A stretch of 64,000 nucleotides of DNA from Candidatus Omnitrophota bacterium (GTDB lineage Bacteria > Hinthialibacterota > Hinthialibacteria > Hinthialibacterales > Hinthialibacteraceae). The notes beneath the pieces were generated by a model, which worked only from the letters and a program-made list of their open reading frames with translations, ran no database searches and was not told the DNA's origin. Both the position numbers and the translations under genes were made by a program. Numbering within the stretch: position 1 is the stretch's first letter; each line of letters opens with the position of its first letter. Shown here piece after piece: positions 36,122-44,713 of the stretch. Where the stretch lies: positions 22,655-86,654 of the forward strand of contig QZKN01000170.1 in the NCBI GenBank assembly GCA_003598175.1. Direction: 5' to 3'.

Positions 36122-37417
36122 TCAAAAAACATTTTTGCGTACGATGGTCTGCTGGCGCGCCGGACCGACGGAAATCAGCATAATGGGAATCTGCAACGAT
36201 TCTTCAATGAAGTGGACGTAGGATTGCGCCGTTGCGGGCAAATCCTCAAAGCGGGTGATCGCGCTGATATCTTCTTTCCAGCTCGGCAACGTTTCGTAAA
36301 CCGGTTCGCATTCGCCCAATAGATTGACGTTGGCAGGGAAGACTTTTCTCGTTTCGCCGCGCAGTTGATACGCGACGCAGACTTTGATTTCCGGCACGGC
36401 GCTTAAAATGTCCAGGCGAGTCAATCCGATTCCCGAAATACCGGAAACGCGGATCGCATAACGCAACAAGGGCAAATCCAGCCAGCCACAGCGCCGCGGT
36501 CGTCCGGTGGTAGCGCCGAATTCGCCGACAGGACCAGCGGTGCGGATTCGCTGCGCTTCTTCATCATATAATTCGGTCGGAAACGGACCTTCGCCCACGC
36601 GAGTGGTATACGCTTTGGCGATGCCCAACACATTCGTGATTTTCATTGGTGGAATCGAGCAACCCGTGCAAACTCCGCCGGCTGTCGTATTGGAAGAGGT
36701 GAGAAACGGATAGGTTCCATAATCGATATCCAACAGCGTGCCTTGCGCGCCTTCACACAAGATTTTCTTCCCTTGCGCCAGCGCATTGGCGATGACGTCG
36801 GTCGTGTCCGTCACGAAAGGAACGAGTCGCTCCGCGCATGTGCGCAGGGATTGAAATGTTTCTTCGAGATCAAGCGGTTTGCCGCCGTATACATTTTCTA
36901 TGATCGAATTTTTCAAAGGCAGCACCGTTTCCAGGCGTTTGCGCAATTGCGTTTCGTCGCACAAATCGAACATACGGACGCCATAGCGGGCTACTTTGTC
37001 CATATAGGCGGGACCGATGCCCCGTTTGGTGGTGCCAAGCCCCTTGCCGCCGCGTCGCTCTTCTTCCAGACCGTCGAGCAGTCGATGATAGGGCATGATC
37101 AAATGCGCCTGCCCGCTGATATTCAGCCGCGAGGGCGTAATCTGAATTCCTTTCGATTGCAGGTCGTCCAATTCTTCGATCAAAATGAAGGGATCGATCA
37201 CCACCCCGTTGCCGATGATGTTCAAGGTATTCTCTTTCAGCATCCCGCTGGGCACGATGTGAAAGATAAATTGCTTTCCATCCACCTGGATGGTATGCCC
37301 GGCGTTGTTCCCGCCCTGATGGCGCGTGACGACATCGGCTTCGCTGCAAATAAAGTCGATAATTTTCCCCTTGCCTTCATCTCCCCATTGACATCCCACC
37401 GTGACGACAACTGACAT
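36122..37417 (-). CDS. purA: Adenylosuccinate synthase
   Basis: A 431-residue cytoplasmic enzyme that couples GTP hydrolysis to joining IMP and aspartate, the first committed step to AMP. Motifs are the GTP loop GCQWGDEGKGKIID, HQGGNNAGHT, KRGIGPAYMDK, CEGAQGTLLDIDYGTYPFLT and the aspartate-binding TGRPRRCGW. The ATG at 37417 has a GAGGA site; an upstream start at 37432 is less likely. Length and motifs are typical. Its neighbours on both sides are carbohydrate enzymes, so the clustering is not functional in any obvious way. Confidence 0.97.
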   Translation of the reverse strand: MSVVVTVGCQWGDEGKGKIIDFICSEADVVTRHQGGNNAGHTIQVDGKQFIFHIVPSGMLKENTLNIIGNGVVIDPFILIEELDDLQSKGIQITPSRLNISGQAHLIMPYHRLLDGLEEERRGGKGLGTTKRGIGPAYMDKVARYGVRMFDLCDETQLRKRLETVLPLKNSIIENVYGGKPLDLEETFQSLRTCAERLVPFVTDTTDVIANALAQGKKILCEGAQGTLLDIDYGTYPFLTSSNTTAGGVCTGCSIPPMKITNVLGIAKAYTTRVGEGPFPTELYDEEAQRIRTAGPVGEFGATTGRPRRCGWLDLPLLRYAIRVSGISGIGLTRLDILSAVPEIKVCVAYQLRGETRKVFPANVNLLGECEPVYETLPSWKEDISAITRFEDLPATAQSYVHFIEESLQIPIMLISVGPARQQTIVRKNVF

Positions 37418-37488
37418 GGTTGTATTCCTCACTCTTCTGTTTTATGGAATGGATTGCGTTTTCACAACCCATCAATCCGTTTACGAAA

Positions 37489-37522
37489 CGACGGGTCAAA
37501 CAACATGATCCATCCTACGTCT
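37489..37522. repeat. Dispersed palindrome, family C (copy 2)
   Basis: GACGGGTC and GATCCATC flank CAAACAACAT, followed by CTACGTC. Read on the minus strand this matches the 7941-7972 element with a few changes, including the ACGTAGGATGG opening. The stem has mismatches, so it is a decayed copy. It lies upstream of purA. Confidence 0.5.
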
Positions 37523-37591
37523 ACTGCACAAAGAAACTATTGTATACACGCAAAGAAAGATTGACAATGAGAAGCACGGAACCGCTTTGAC

Positions 37592-39418
37592 CTACTGTTT
37601 GGATTCAAGAAATTGTTTGAGTTCCTGCGCATGAAGCCATAATTTTTGATTGAGGGAGCTGAGTACGCCCAACTCACCGCGCGAGCGGATTCTTTTTCCA
37701 TAGGTTGTGAACAATTCCTCAAGCGGCGCTTGACGCCAATGGTTCCACGCCTCGTTGCGAATGGCTTCCACGTCTCCCGCATCGATTTCACCGGCGAGTA
37801 TCGCATCGCGCAGTTCGCTTGCCGGAGCGAGGTGGATTCCCGTTTCGTGCAGCAGGATACAAAATCGCAGCGTGTTTTCCAAATAGTCGAGATGGGAGCG
37901 GAAGGATTTTTCTTTTTCCAATTCCCGCAGTTTTATGACAATATCCAAAAATCCACGCACCTCGTTTTCCACCTCGGGCGGAAGAAAACCCCAGCCGGAA
38001 TGGTACGGATGGTATTCCGGCGATTCCACGCCGCCGCGCCGGGGCGCCAGAATTTGCTCCACATCGAAGCGCGTCAATATCGGCGCGATCGATTTTGCCG
38101 CCGTCGGGCCATATTCGCGCTCGCACCAAGCCTGGTAAAAGGCAGATGTAACATCCGATTTTTCCTCGTTCGTCATCAGGCGAATCCCGTTGACGTTGCT
38201 CGGAGATGTACACAGTAATCCAAGCGCCTCGAAATTGGCGCGAATGTCTTCCGTCCGCCAGTGAATGCCGATGACGCCCTCGATTTTTTGATTTTTAGCC
38301 AACGCGATTTGCTCGGCAAGCAACGAAACGCGCGGTTGGGGATGCCACAAACGCCGGTCTCCTTCCAACCAGGGAATAATCCAGGTTTCCCGCCCTTCCA
38401 TTTGACCCATGATTTCCCGCTGCGGATCCCAACCCTGGCTGGGATTGAGGCACGAAAAGATAACGTCTTTCGGCAGGGCGTTATGCAGCCCTTCCAGCAA
38501 CGCCGGCAGCTGATTCGAGCCGCCCCAGCCGCTGATCGCCATCGGGACGTTCGGCGCCATTTCTTTCAGCATGTCGCGGGCTTTCGCGATATAGGCCAGC
38601 GACCAGACGCCATTGAATTTCATTAGATCGTCGTCGAGATAGGAAAACCAATGGTTGTTTTCGTTGAAAAAACGCTGAAATTTGGGGGAGAAGGAAAAAT
38701 CTCCACTCGGATTAAACATTTCCTGCAGCCAAAACCAGATGTAATCGATATCGGGATAGGCGGATAAAATATTTCGTAAGTACAGCTGCAAAATTTCGAT
38801 GGACGCAGGATGAGTCGGATCCGGCAACTGCGGACTGCGCAGCAATGCGTCCGGCGGTGCAATCGAGAAGAATTCCGGCGGATAAATACCGAATTCGAAG
38901 CCAAGACAGACCTTGATTCCCATTTTGTGAGCATATGCGATCACGCGGCGCATCAAATCCTGCGCCCTCTCGTATCGATCTTCCTGATCACGCGCCTTGA
39001 TCGCGCAATCCGCTCCAAAAACCTTATGCTTGAAAAATCGCCTGGTTCCGAAGGCAAATCGATCCGTCGTCAACTGGCGATATCCCCAGCGCGCGGTGAC
39101 GGAGGTGTCGAATTCCGCCGGCGGCAGAACGTTGCGATATTCGACGCGAATCAGCGGCTCGACGTAAGTGACGTACCGTTCGGCGCCGCCGGTGTAACAA
39201 TGAAAGCCGACGAAGTTCATGTTCAGCGCCGCCATCCAATCCAAATATTCTTTGTAATCGTCAAAATTCCAGGCCGTCGGACCCGACAAAAAATTGTGCC
39301 ACGGCAGCGTGCCGCGTATGGAAAACGGGGATTCCTCGCTGGATTGACTGATTGGTGATGAGAACACAACCAATAGTGCAACGATTGGCATCAACAAAAG
39401 ACGCGGGATCCTGTTCAC
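37592..39418 (-). CDS. Secreted TIM-barrel glycoside-hydrolase-like protein
   Basis: A 608-residue exported protein. Translation most likely starts at the GTG at 39418, which has a GGGAGG site; the frame runs on to 39535 only by translating the family D repeat. A signal peptide follows (LLLMPIVALLVVFSSPISQSS). Barrel-like motifs are YKEYLDWMAALNMNFVGFHC, KMGIKVCLGFEFG, IDYIWFWLQEM and GVIGIHWRTEDIR, reminiscent of the GH20/GH67/GH115 groups acting on hexosamines or glucuronic acid. I cannot place it in a numbered family. It is 174 bases upstream of purA on the same strand. Confidence 0.65.
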   Translation of the reverse strand: MNRIPRLLLMPIVALLVVFSSPISQSSEESPFSIRGTLPWHNFLSGPTAWNFDDYKEYLDWMAALNMNFVGFHCYTGGAERYVTYVEPLIRVEYRNVLPPAEFDTSVTARWGYRQLTTDRFAFGTRRFFKHKVFGADCAIKARDQEDRYERAQDLMRRVIAYAHKMGIKVCLGFEFGIYPPEFFSIAPPDALLRSPQLPDPTHPASIEILQLYLRNILSAYPDIDYIWFWLQEMFNPSGDFSFSPKFQRFFNENNHWFSYLDDDLMKFNGVWSLAYIAKARDMLKEMAPNVPMAISGWGGSNQLPALLEGLHNALPKDVIFSCLNPSQGWDPQREIMGQMEGRETWIIPWLEGDRRLWHPQPRVSLLAEQIALAKNQKIEGVIGIHWRTEDIRANFEALGLLCTSPSNVNGIRLMTNEEKSDVTSAFYQAWCEREYGPTAAKSIAPILTRFDVEQILAPRRGGVESPEYHPYHSGWGFLPPEVENEVRGFLDIVIKLRELEKEKSFRSHLDYLENTLRFCILLHETGIHLAPASELRDAILAGEIDAGDVEAIRNEAWNHWRQAPLEELFTTYGKRIRSRGELGVLSSLNQKLWLHAQELKQFLESKQ

Positions 39419-39456
39419 CGATAGTTCCTCCCTATTGCGTTTTTTATGAAACTTAT

Positions 39457-39507
39457 TGTGGTGCGGGCTTCCAGCTTGCACGTGCAGACCGGAGGTCCGC
39501 ACCACAA
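39457..39507. repeat. Palindromic repeat, family D
   Basis: Perfect terminal inverted repeats TTGTGGTGCGG (39457-39467) and CCGCACCACAA (39497-39507) enclose a smaller inner palindrome around TTGCACGTGCAG. It lies upstream of the TIM-barrel gene and is open in that gene's frame, which artificially lengthens the ORF. Confidence 0.7.
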
Positions 39508-39780
39508 CCTGGTTTTCATCGTTCACCGTGATCAACCGATCATGACCATTGATATTAGTGATGCGATCGGCAGCCCGGAAACATTGTACGCCGTATCCTA
39601 TCGTGAAAACAGATGGGCGCGAAACATAAAATCATGACATACTCGTATGTGGATTAAAATCCGACGGATAGGAGAATGAAAATCCGGCGATGCGATGGCT
39701 GGAAATCGGTTGTGAGGCTTGCATGATTTGGATTTGAAGTGCACGATTTATATAATTTGTGAGTATGCCAGGTGAGGAAA

Positions 39781-40779
39781 ATGGTTGAATCTCCTTTTGG
39801 CGACCTTGCCAAAGAAGCGATCAAGGCCAAAAAAGGCGCAGTTCTCATGCGCCAGGGTGAAATCGGGCGTTGCGCCTATTTCGTGGTGCAAGGCCGGTTA
39901 CTGGTCGAACGCGAAACGGATGGCGAGAGTATCGTTCTGGGAGAAATCGGGCCGCGGGACATCGTGGGCGAACTCGCGATATTGGACGATGCGCCGCGAT
40001 CGGCGACCGTGGTCGTAATCGAGGATTCCGTCTTGATTCAATTGGATAAGGTCCGAATCAAAACCATCATTCGCCGCTCGCCCGCCATCGCTGAAGTGAT
40101 CATGAAGCTGATCTGTCACAAACTGCGGCAGAGTCACGATCTGTTGCGCAAAACCACCGATTTGTGCAATCCGGATTATTGGCGCAAGATCTGTGCGACT
40201 CTGCGGTTGTGCGCGAACGGCACAAAGGGACCGGATGAATTATTTTTTACTTTCCTCGAAAATATTCAGTTGCTGACAGGCGCATCCATCCCGCGATTGC
40301 GGGAAATCCTCGTGCGATTGGAAGAGACGCAGGTGATCGAATGTGAAGGACGAACCATTCATCGCGTCGATCAGGAGCGGTTGCAGATTTTTCTGGTGAA
40401 TTGCAAAGAGGAATTTGCCAACGAAGAGATTCAACACCTGACGCCCGCAAGACTCTATCAAGCGGCGCAGCTGCTCTTATCGAATTGCAGTGAAACCACT
40501 GACGAAAAATCGTGGATCGAAGCGCCGAAACAATTGCTGGTCGAACTGTTGCTGTCGGCGCATTTTTGGGATACGTTGCGACCTTCCTTGCAACAAAATC
40601 GGGTGGAAAAGGTTCTTCAACACCTGATCGCGTCGCAGATTATTTTGCCGAAACCATCCTCGCCGGACATGATGAAAGTTTATCCCTACCTATTGGGCAC
40701 AGTCGCTGCACCGCGAGAAGAAATCGCAATTTATAATTTAATGAAAAGCAAGTTTTTCAAGCCCACGGCATTGGATTGA
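39781..40779 (+). CDS. Cyclic-nucleotide-binding (CRP-like) regulator-type protein
   Basis: A 332-residue protein. The N-terminal cNMP-binding barrel (residues about 10-125) has KKGAVLMRQGEIGRCAYFVVQGRL, GPRDIVGELAILDDAPRSATV and a C-helix start (SPAIAEVIMKLICHKL). The arginine of the cyclic-nucleotide pocket (E-L-x6-P-R-S) is present. The remainder holds winged-helix-like stretches near 150-220 (IPRLREILVRLEETQVIECEG) and a second helical region near 260-330. The ATG at 39781 has an AGGTGAGG site. It may be a transcription factor or a PatA/PilZ-type adaptor; DNA binding is not certain. Confidence 0.75.
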   Translation: MVESPFGDLAKEAIKAKKGAVLMRQGEIGRCAYFVVQGRLLVERETDGESIVLGEIGPRDIVGELAILDDAPRSATVVVIEDSVLIQLDKVRIKTIIRRSPAIAEVIMKLICHKLRQSHDLLRKTTDLCNPDYWRKICATLRLCANGTKGPDELFFTFLENIQLLTGASIPRLREILVRLEETQVIECEGRTIHRVDQERLQIFLVNCKEEFANEEIQHLTPARLYQAAQLLLSNCSETTDEKSWIEAPKQLLVELLLSAHFWDTLRPSLQQNRVEKVLQHLIASQIILPKPSSPDMMKVYPYLLGTVAAPREEIAIYNLMKSKFFKPTALD

Positions 40780-40820
40780 TGCGACTGAGATTCGTTTTTC
40801 CATGGAAAACCTTTCGCGTT

Positions 40821-41405
40821 TCATTTATTGAGGAAACTTTGTTGGGAATATTGAATATCGCCCGGAGAGATCAAGCCGTTGGAGGGTTCGTAAGGCGGGG
40901 CCAGCCATTGACGAGCCGTCACGTTGATCAACGCTTGATCCGGTCCGGCGCTGGCGATGCGCCACAAGGAACGGCCGAATAAAAATTGCCACATCTGATT
41001 GGGCGTATTCACGCCGCCGTTAAAATAAATCGTGGTGTAATCGTAACTCAGCTGCGAACCGACGAAATGGCCGGGTGAAAGATTGTCCTTAACGTCAAGC
41101 GCTTGAAAAACGTCAGCGGGAATTTGATTGATGAACGCCACGGGAGTAGTGGCGCGGGAAAAACAAGCCGCCCAGCCGTGATCGCCGGAAGGACAAGGGA
41201 CGTCCCACGGCGCCGCGCTCCAATCGAGAATATACAACTCAATGGCGGCGCCCAATGCCTTGAAATCCCCCTGCACCCGCGCCAGCTTGGCGCGGGTTTG
41301 CGCATTGAGAAAATTCGGAACGGCGATGGCCGCCAAGATACCAATGATCGCCACGACGATCAGCAGTTCTATCAAAGTAAAGGCGCGTCGTTTGGTGTTC
41401 TTCAT
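40821..41405 (-). CDS. Type II secretion/type IV pilus prepilin-like protein
   Basis: A 194-residue pseudopilin. The ATG at 41405 opens MKNTKRRAFTLIELLIVVAI, the prepilin signature, with cleavage expected at Ala-Phe (here Ala replaces the common Gly) and a glutamate at mature position five. The mature part is a long helix then a small beta region containing WDVPCPSGDHGWAACFS and GVNTPNQMWQFLFG. A longer frame to 41633 is not supported. Many relatives are fed by a type II secretion system encoded elsewhere; no assembly genes are in the window. Confidence 0.88.
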   Translation of the reverse strand: MKNTKRRAFTLIELLIVVAIIGILAAIAVPNFLNAQTRAKLARVQGDFKALGAAIELYILDWSAAPWDVPCPSGDHGWAACFSRATTPVAFINQIPADVFQALDVKDNLSPGHFVGSQLSYDYTTIYFNGGVNTPNQMWQFLFGRSLWRIASAGPDQALINVTARQWLAPPYEPSNGLISPGDIQYSQQSFLNK

Positions 41406-41654
41406 GGATTGCCTCGTTTCAAGAACATGGGAGTTGCATCGGCGCATTGTTTTTTTTTGCTCCGCGCCGACAAATTCGATATTATATTGAATTCCTCCTT
41501 TTTTTGATAGTGGGTTCGCGATGAATTCTTCGATACCCTCTTGTCGAATCAAACAATCGGACAATCCGAAACCACGAATCGCCGCGGTGTAAAACATATC
41601 CGGACTATCACAAAAGCCGCGGGTAAAGTACAATGCCGGTTGAGGAGAAAAACC

Positions 41655-41960
41655 GTGGAACCGCGTATTCTTATTGATAAAGAAAAGATCAAAGCCTTCT
41701 GCGAAAAATGGCGGATTATAGAATTTTATTTATTCGGATCCGTATTGCGCGACGATTTCGGACCAGATAGCGACGTGGACGTATGTGTTCGTTTTTCGCC
41801 GGATGCGCCCTGGAGCTTCTGGGAACTCGTTGAAATGAAATTGGAATTGGAAGAACAGTTTTGTCGTCCGGTCGATTTTTTGGAGGCGGACGCAATCCGT
41901 AATCCCTACCGTCGGCGTGAAATCGAAAGGAACAGGAAACTGATCCATGCGGAAGCATAA
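41655..41960 (+). CDS. mntA: MNT-domain nucleotidyltransferase antitoxin (MntA type)
   Basis: A 101-residue minimal nucleotidyltransferase. The start is a GTG at 41655 behind a GAGGAG site. The catalytic motif is intact: GSVLRDDFGPDSDVDV matches G-S-x10-D-x-D. In type VII systems MntA adds AMP to a tyrosine of the HEPN toxin and so neutralises it. It overlaps the HEPN gene by 14 bases, which is typical of the pair. A similar paralogue with an altered motif lies 450 bases downstream. The symbol follows the established MntA/HepT naming. Confidence 0.9.
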   Translation: MEPRILIDKEKIKAFCEKWRIIEFYLFGSVLRDDFGPDSDVDVCVRFSPDAPWSFWELVEMKLELEEQFCRPVDFLEADAIRNPYRRREIERNRKLIHAEA

Positions 41961-42309
41961 AGAGGACCGTTCTTATCTATGGGATATGCTGGAAGCGTCA
42001 CGTTCGGCTTGTTCCTTCGTGAAAGATAAATCCATCCATCAATTCCTTTCCGATAAGCTGTTACGAAGCGCAGTGGAACGGCAGTTGGAGATCATCGGGG
42101 AAGCGGCAATCCATCTTTCAGTGGAACTTAAACAAAATCACCCGCATATTCCCTGGAAGGTGATCATCGGGCAACGGCATGTTCTCGCGCATGATTACGA
42201 TGAAATCAAGTATGAACGATTATGGAGTGTTTGCCAAAAAGATATTCCGGCGTTAATCGAACAACTGGAACCGTTATTCCCCCAACAACCGGAAGAGAGT
42301 AAGGAATAA
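41947..42309 (+). CDS. hepT: HEPN-domain toxin (HepT/DUF86 type)
   Basis: A 120-residue all-helical protein of the DUF86/HepT family. The RNase motif R-x4-H-x-Y is present as RHVLAHDY near residue 78-85; the tyrosine is the residue AMPylated by MntA in the studied pair. Preceding motifs are YLWDMLEASRSACSFV, AVERQLEIIGEAAIHL and HPHIPWKVIIGQ. The toxin would cleave RNA when freed. It is directly coupled to the MNT gene, and its own ribosome site lies within it. Confidence 0.9.
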   Translation: MRKHKEDRSYLWDMLEASRSACSFVKDKSIHQFLSDKLLRSAVERQLEIIGEAAIHLSVELKQNHPHIPWKVIIGQRHVLAHDYDEIKYERLWSVCQKDIPALIEQLEPLFPQQPEESKE

Positions 42310-42411
42310 TGTGTTACTCTTTCGACGCCAAACAGAACCATCGAGTCGGTAGCCAGGATGCTCAACAGACAGACCCGTGACTCGAACTGGTACAGATATA
42401 GGAAACGGACA

Positions 42412-42714
42412 ATGGAACCGCGAATCCCCATTAACATCCATAAAATCAAACTATTCTGCGAAAAGTGGAACGTAAAGGAATTGAATTTATTCAGCTCGGC
42501 GCTTCGGGATAATTTCGGACCGGACAGCGATGTAAATGTGGTTATTAAAATGGCGAATTATGACAGGATCGGTTTGTATGAATGGTTGGATATGATCGAG
42601 GAATTGCAGGAAATTTTCGGGCGGAAAGTGGATCTGGTTTCCACCGATGGCGTACGCAATCCTTTTGTACGCCTTGAAATCGCCCGGAGTCGGAGGTTGA
42701 TCCATGCCTCGTAA
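42412..42714 (+). CDS. Second MNT-like protein with substituted catalytic residues
   Basis: A 100-residue paralogue of the upstream MNT (shared EPRIxIxxxKIKxFCEKW start and VRNPFVRLEIARSRRLIHA end). The catalytic motif reads SSALRDNFGPDSDVNV where the first copy reads GSVLRDDFGPDSDVDV: the glycine is Ser and the last catalytic Asp is Asn, so nucleotidyl transfer is probably lost. No HEPN gene follows it; an AAA ATPase gene starts 50 bases later. The ATG at 42412 has a GGAAA site. It may be a relic, or a non-catalytic partner for the HEPN or ATPase. Confidence 0.75.
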   Translation: MEPRIPINIHKIKLFCEKWNVKELNLFSSALRDNFGPDSDVNVVIKMANYDRIGLYEWLDMIEELQEIFGRKVDLVSTDGVRNPFVRLEIARSRRLIHAS

Positions 42715-42764
42715 AAAATGGATTACATATAATTTGCATAGAATCCAATATCTATAGGTCCATC

Positions 42765-44495
42765 ATGCTCACCAAATTAACGATCCGTCGATTCAAGCGC
42801 TTCAAAGAAGTGGAAATCGAACTGGGGAATCCGGTCGTTTTCATCGGACCAAATGATTCGGGGAAAACCAGCGCACTGCAAGCATTGGTATTGTGGGATA
42901 TCGGACTCAAAAAGTGGCTGGAAAAGAGAGCCGGACAAACGTTACCGGAAAAACGTCCCGGCGTCACGATCAACAGACGCGACCTTATGGCCGTTCCGGT
43001 CCCCGGCGCCAATCTGCTTTGGCGGAATTTACATGTGCGTAATATCACTAAGGTCGACGGGAAACAGAAGACAAACAATGTTTATATCGATATTCTTATT
43101 GAAGGAGTATTGAAAAATCAAGAATGGAAATGTGGATTTGAGTTTTATTATGCCAATGAAGAGTCATTTTACTGTCGCCCGTTACGCCTGTCGGACAATA
43201 AAACCGCGAACCGAATGAAAATACCAAATAATCTCCAGGATATTCGTGTGGTTTTTTTGCCGCCGATGTCTGGGCTTGCTGAACGGGAATTCTACAAACA
43301 ACCGGGTGAAGTGAATTTTTTAATCGGTCAGGGACGAACGGCGGAAGTCCTCAGAGTATTATGCTTCGAAACAAGTAAAGATCAGCAAAAATGGAATTTT
43401 ATAAAAGAGAGAATCGAACAGTACTTCGGAATAACCATCGAATCCCCTCTGTATATACCCGAACGAAGTGAAATCATAATGAGATATAAGGATCGTTCTG
43501 GAATTCAACTCGATCTCTCGTCATCGGGAAGAGGGATGCAACAAACCTTGTTGCTGATTTCGTTTATGATGTTAAATCCTTCATCTATCATCCTTTTGGA
43601 CGAGCCGGATGCGCATCAGGAAATTCTTCGTCAGCGACAAACCTATGAACTCCTATCGGAAATCGCGAATGAACATGGCAGCCAAATTATTGCCGCCAGC
43701 CATTCCGAAGTGATTTTAAACGAAGCAGCGGGAAGAGATGTGGTGATGGCTTTTTTGGGAAAACCCCACCGTATCGATGATCGGGGCAGCCAATTGCTAA
43801 AGTCGTTACGCGAAATTGGCTATGAGCATTATTATCAAGCAGAACAAACCGGCTGGGTGTTGTATCTTGAAGGCTCCACAGATTTGAAAATATTACAATC
43901 CTTTGCAAAAACGCTGGATCATCCGGCTCTTGAATCCCTGCAGAGACCCTTTGTCCATTACGTGTGCAATCAACCCCAAAAAGCGCGGGATCATTTTTAC
44001 GGTTTGCGAGAAGCCAAAACGGATCTCGTGGGAATTGCCATCTTCGATCACCTGAACACCGCCTTGCACGACCAATCCGAATTACGGGAAATCATGTGGT
44101 CTAAATGTGAAATCGAAAATTACCTCTGTCAAAAAGAAACATTATTGAATTGGGCTGAAGCGGAAGGTGAAAAACTAACAGGAGGGCCCCTATTGGCGCA
44201 GGAGTGGATTCATAAAATGGAAGAAACCATTTCGGAAATTGAAACAGCGCTACAAACGCTGGGTAAAGAGCCTTGGTCTTCTCAAATCAAAGCATCCGAT
44301 GATTTCCTGAATCCCTTGTTCAAATCGTTTTTTAAAAAATTGAAACTCCCAAATCTAATGGAAAAATCCGATTATCATGTTCTTGCCTCTTATTTGCCGA
44401 AATCCTTGATAGATCCGGAAATCATCACCGCTCTCGGCGCCATCGTCGAGACGGCCGCCAAGGCAAATCCTCTGCAAAATAATGAAAACGCTTAA
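42765..44495 (+). CDS. OLD-like AAA ATPase with TOPRIM-like C-terminus
   Basis: A 576-residue protein. The ATPase half (about 1-330) has Walker A FIGPNDSGKTSALQAL, an ABC-type signature region SSSGRGMQQTLLLI, Walker B IILLDEPDAHQ and a switch histidine in IIAASHSEV. The C-terminal half has the TOPRIM-like glutamate motif YLEGSTDLKILQSFA, an acidic strand VGIAIFDHLNT and SKCEIENYL, the order seen in OLD-family nucleases and in DUF4435-type effectors. Related proteins (OLD, GajA, PARIS AriA/AriB) defend against phages. A separate partner gene is not evident, so it is likely a single-chain effector. It sits just after an MNT-HEPN module. Confidence 0.8.
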   Translation: MLTKLTIRRFKRFKEVEIELGNPVVFIGPNDSGKTSALQALVLWDIGLKKWLEKRAGQTLPEKRPGVTINRRDLMAVPVPGANLLWRNLHVRNITKVDGKQKTNNVYIDILIEGVLKNQEWKCGFEFYYANEESFYCRPLRLSDNKTANRMKIPNNLQDIRVVFLPPMSGLAEREFYKQPGEVNFLIGQGRTAEVLRVLCFETSKDQQKWNFIKERIEQYFGITIESPLYIPERSEIIMRYKDRSGIQLDLSSSGRGMQQTLLLISFMMLNPSSIILLDEPDAHQEILRQRQTYELLSEIANEHGSQIIAASHSEVILNEAAGRDVVMAFLGKPHRIDDRGSQLLKSLREIGYEHYYQAEQTGWVLYLEGSTDLKILQSFAKTLDHPALESLQRPFVHYVCNQPQKARDHFYGLREAKTDLVGIAIFDHLNTALHDQSELREIMWSKCEIENYLCQKETLLNWAEAEGEKLTGGPLLAQEWIHKMEETISEIETALQTLGKEPWSSQIKASDDFLNPLFKSFFKKLKLPNLMEKSDYHVLASYLPKSLIDPEIITALGAIVETAAKANPLQNNENA

Positions 44496-44713
44496 TCATT
44501 GAAAAACCGGATCAAATGGATACGCCCGCCTGCCTCGGCTTCGAATCACGAAAAATATCTGGACTCTCACCAAATCCACCTGTATAGTACAGCTGATTTT
44601 TGCAGGCGGATTATGTCGAATTTGTTGCCCGCTCGCATGCAAAACATTCTTATGGATAACGATTCATGAAATCACGTGATTTTTTTATAAAAATACCGAG
44701 AAAGGAGAATGTC

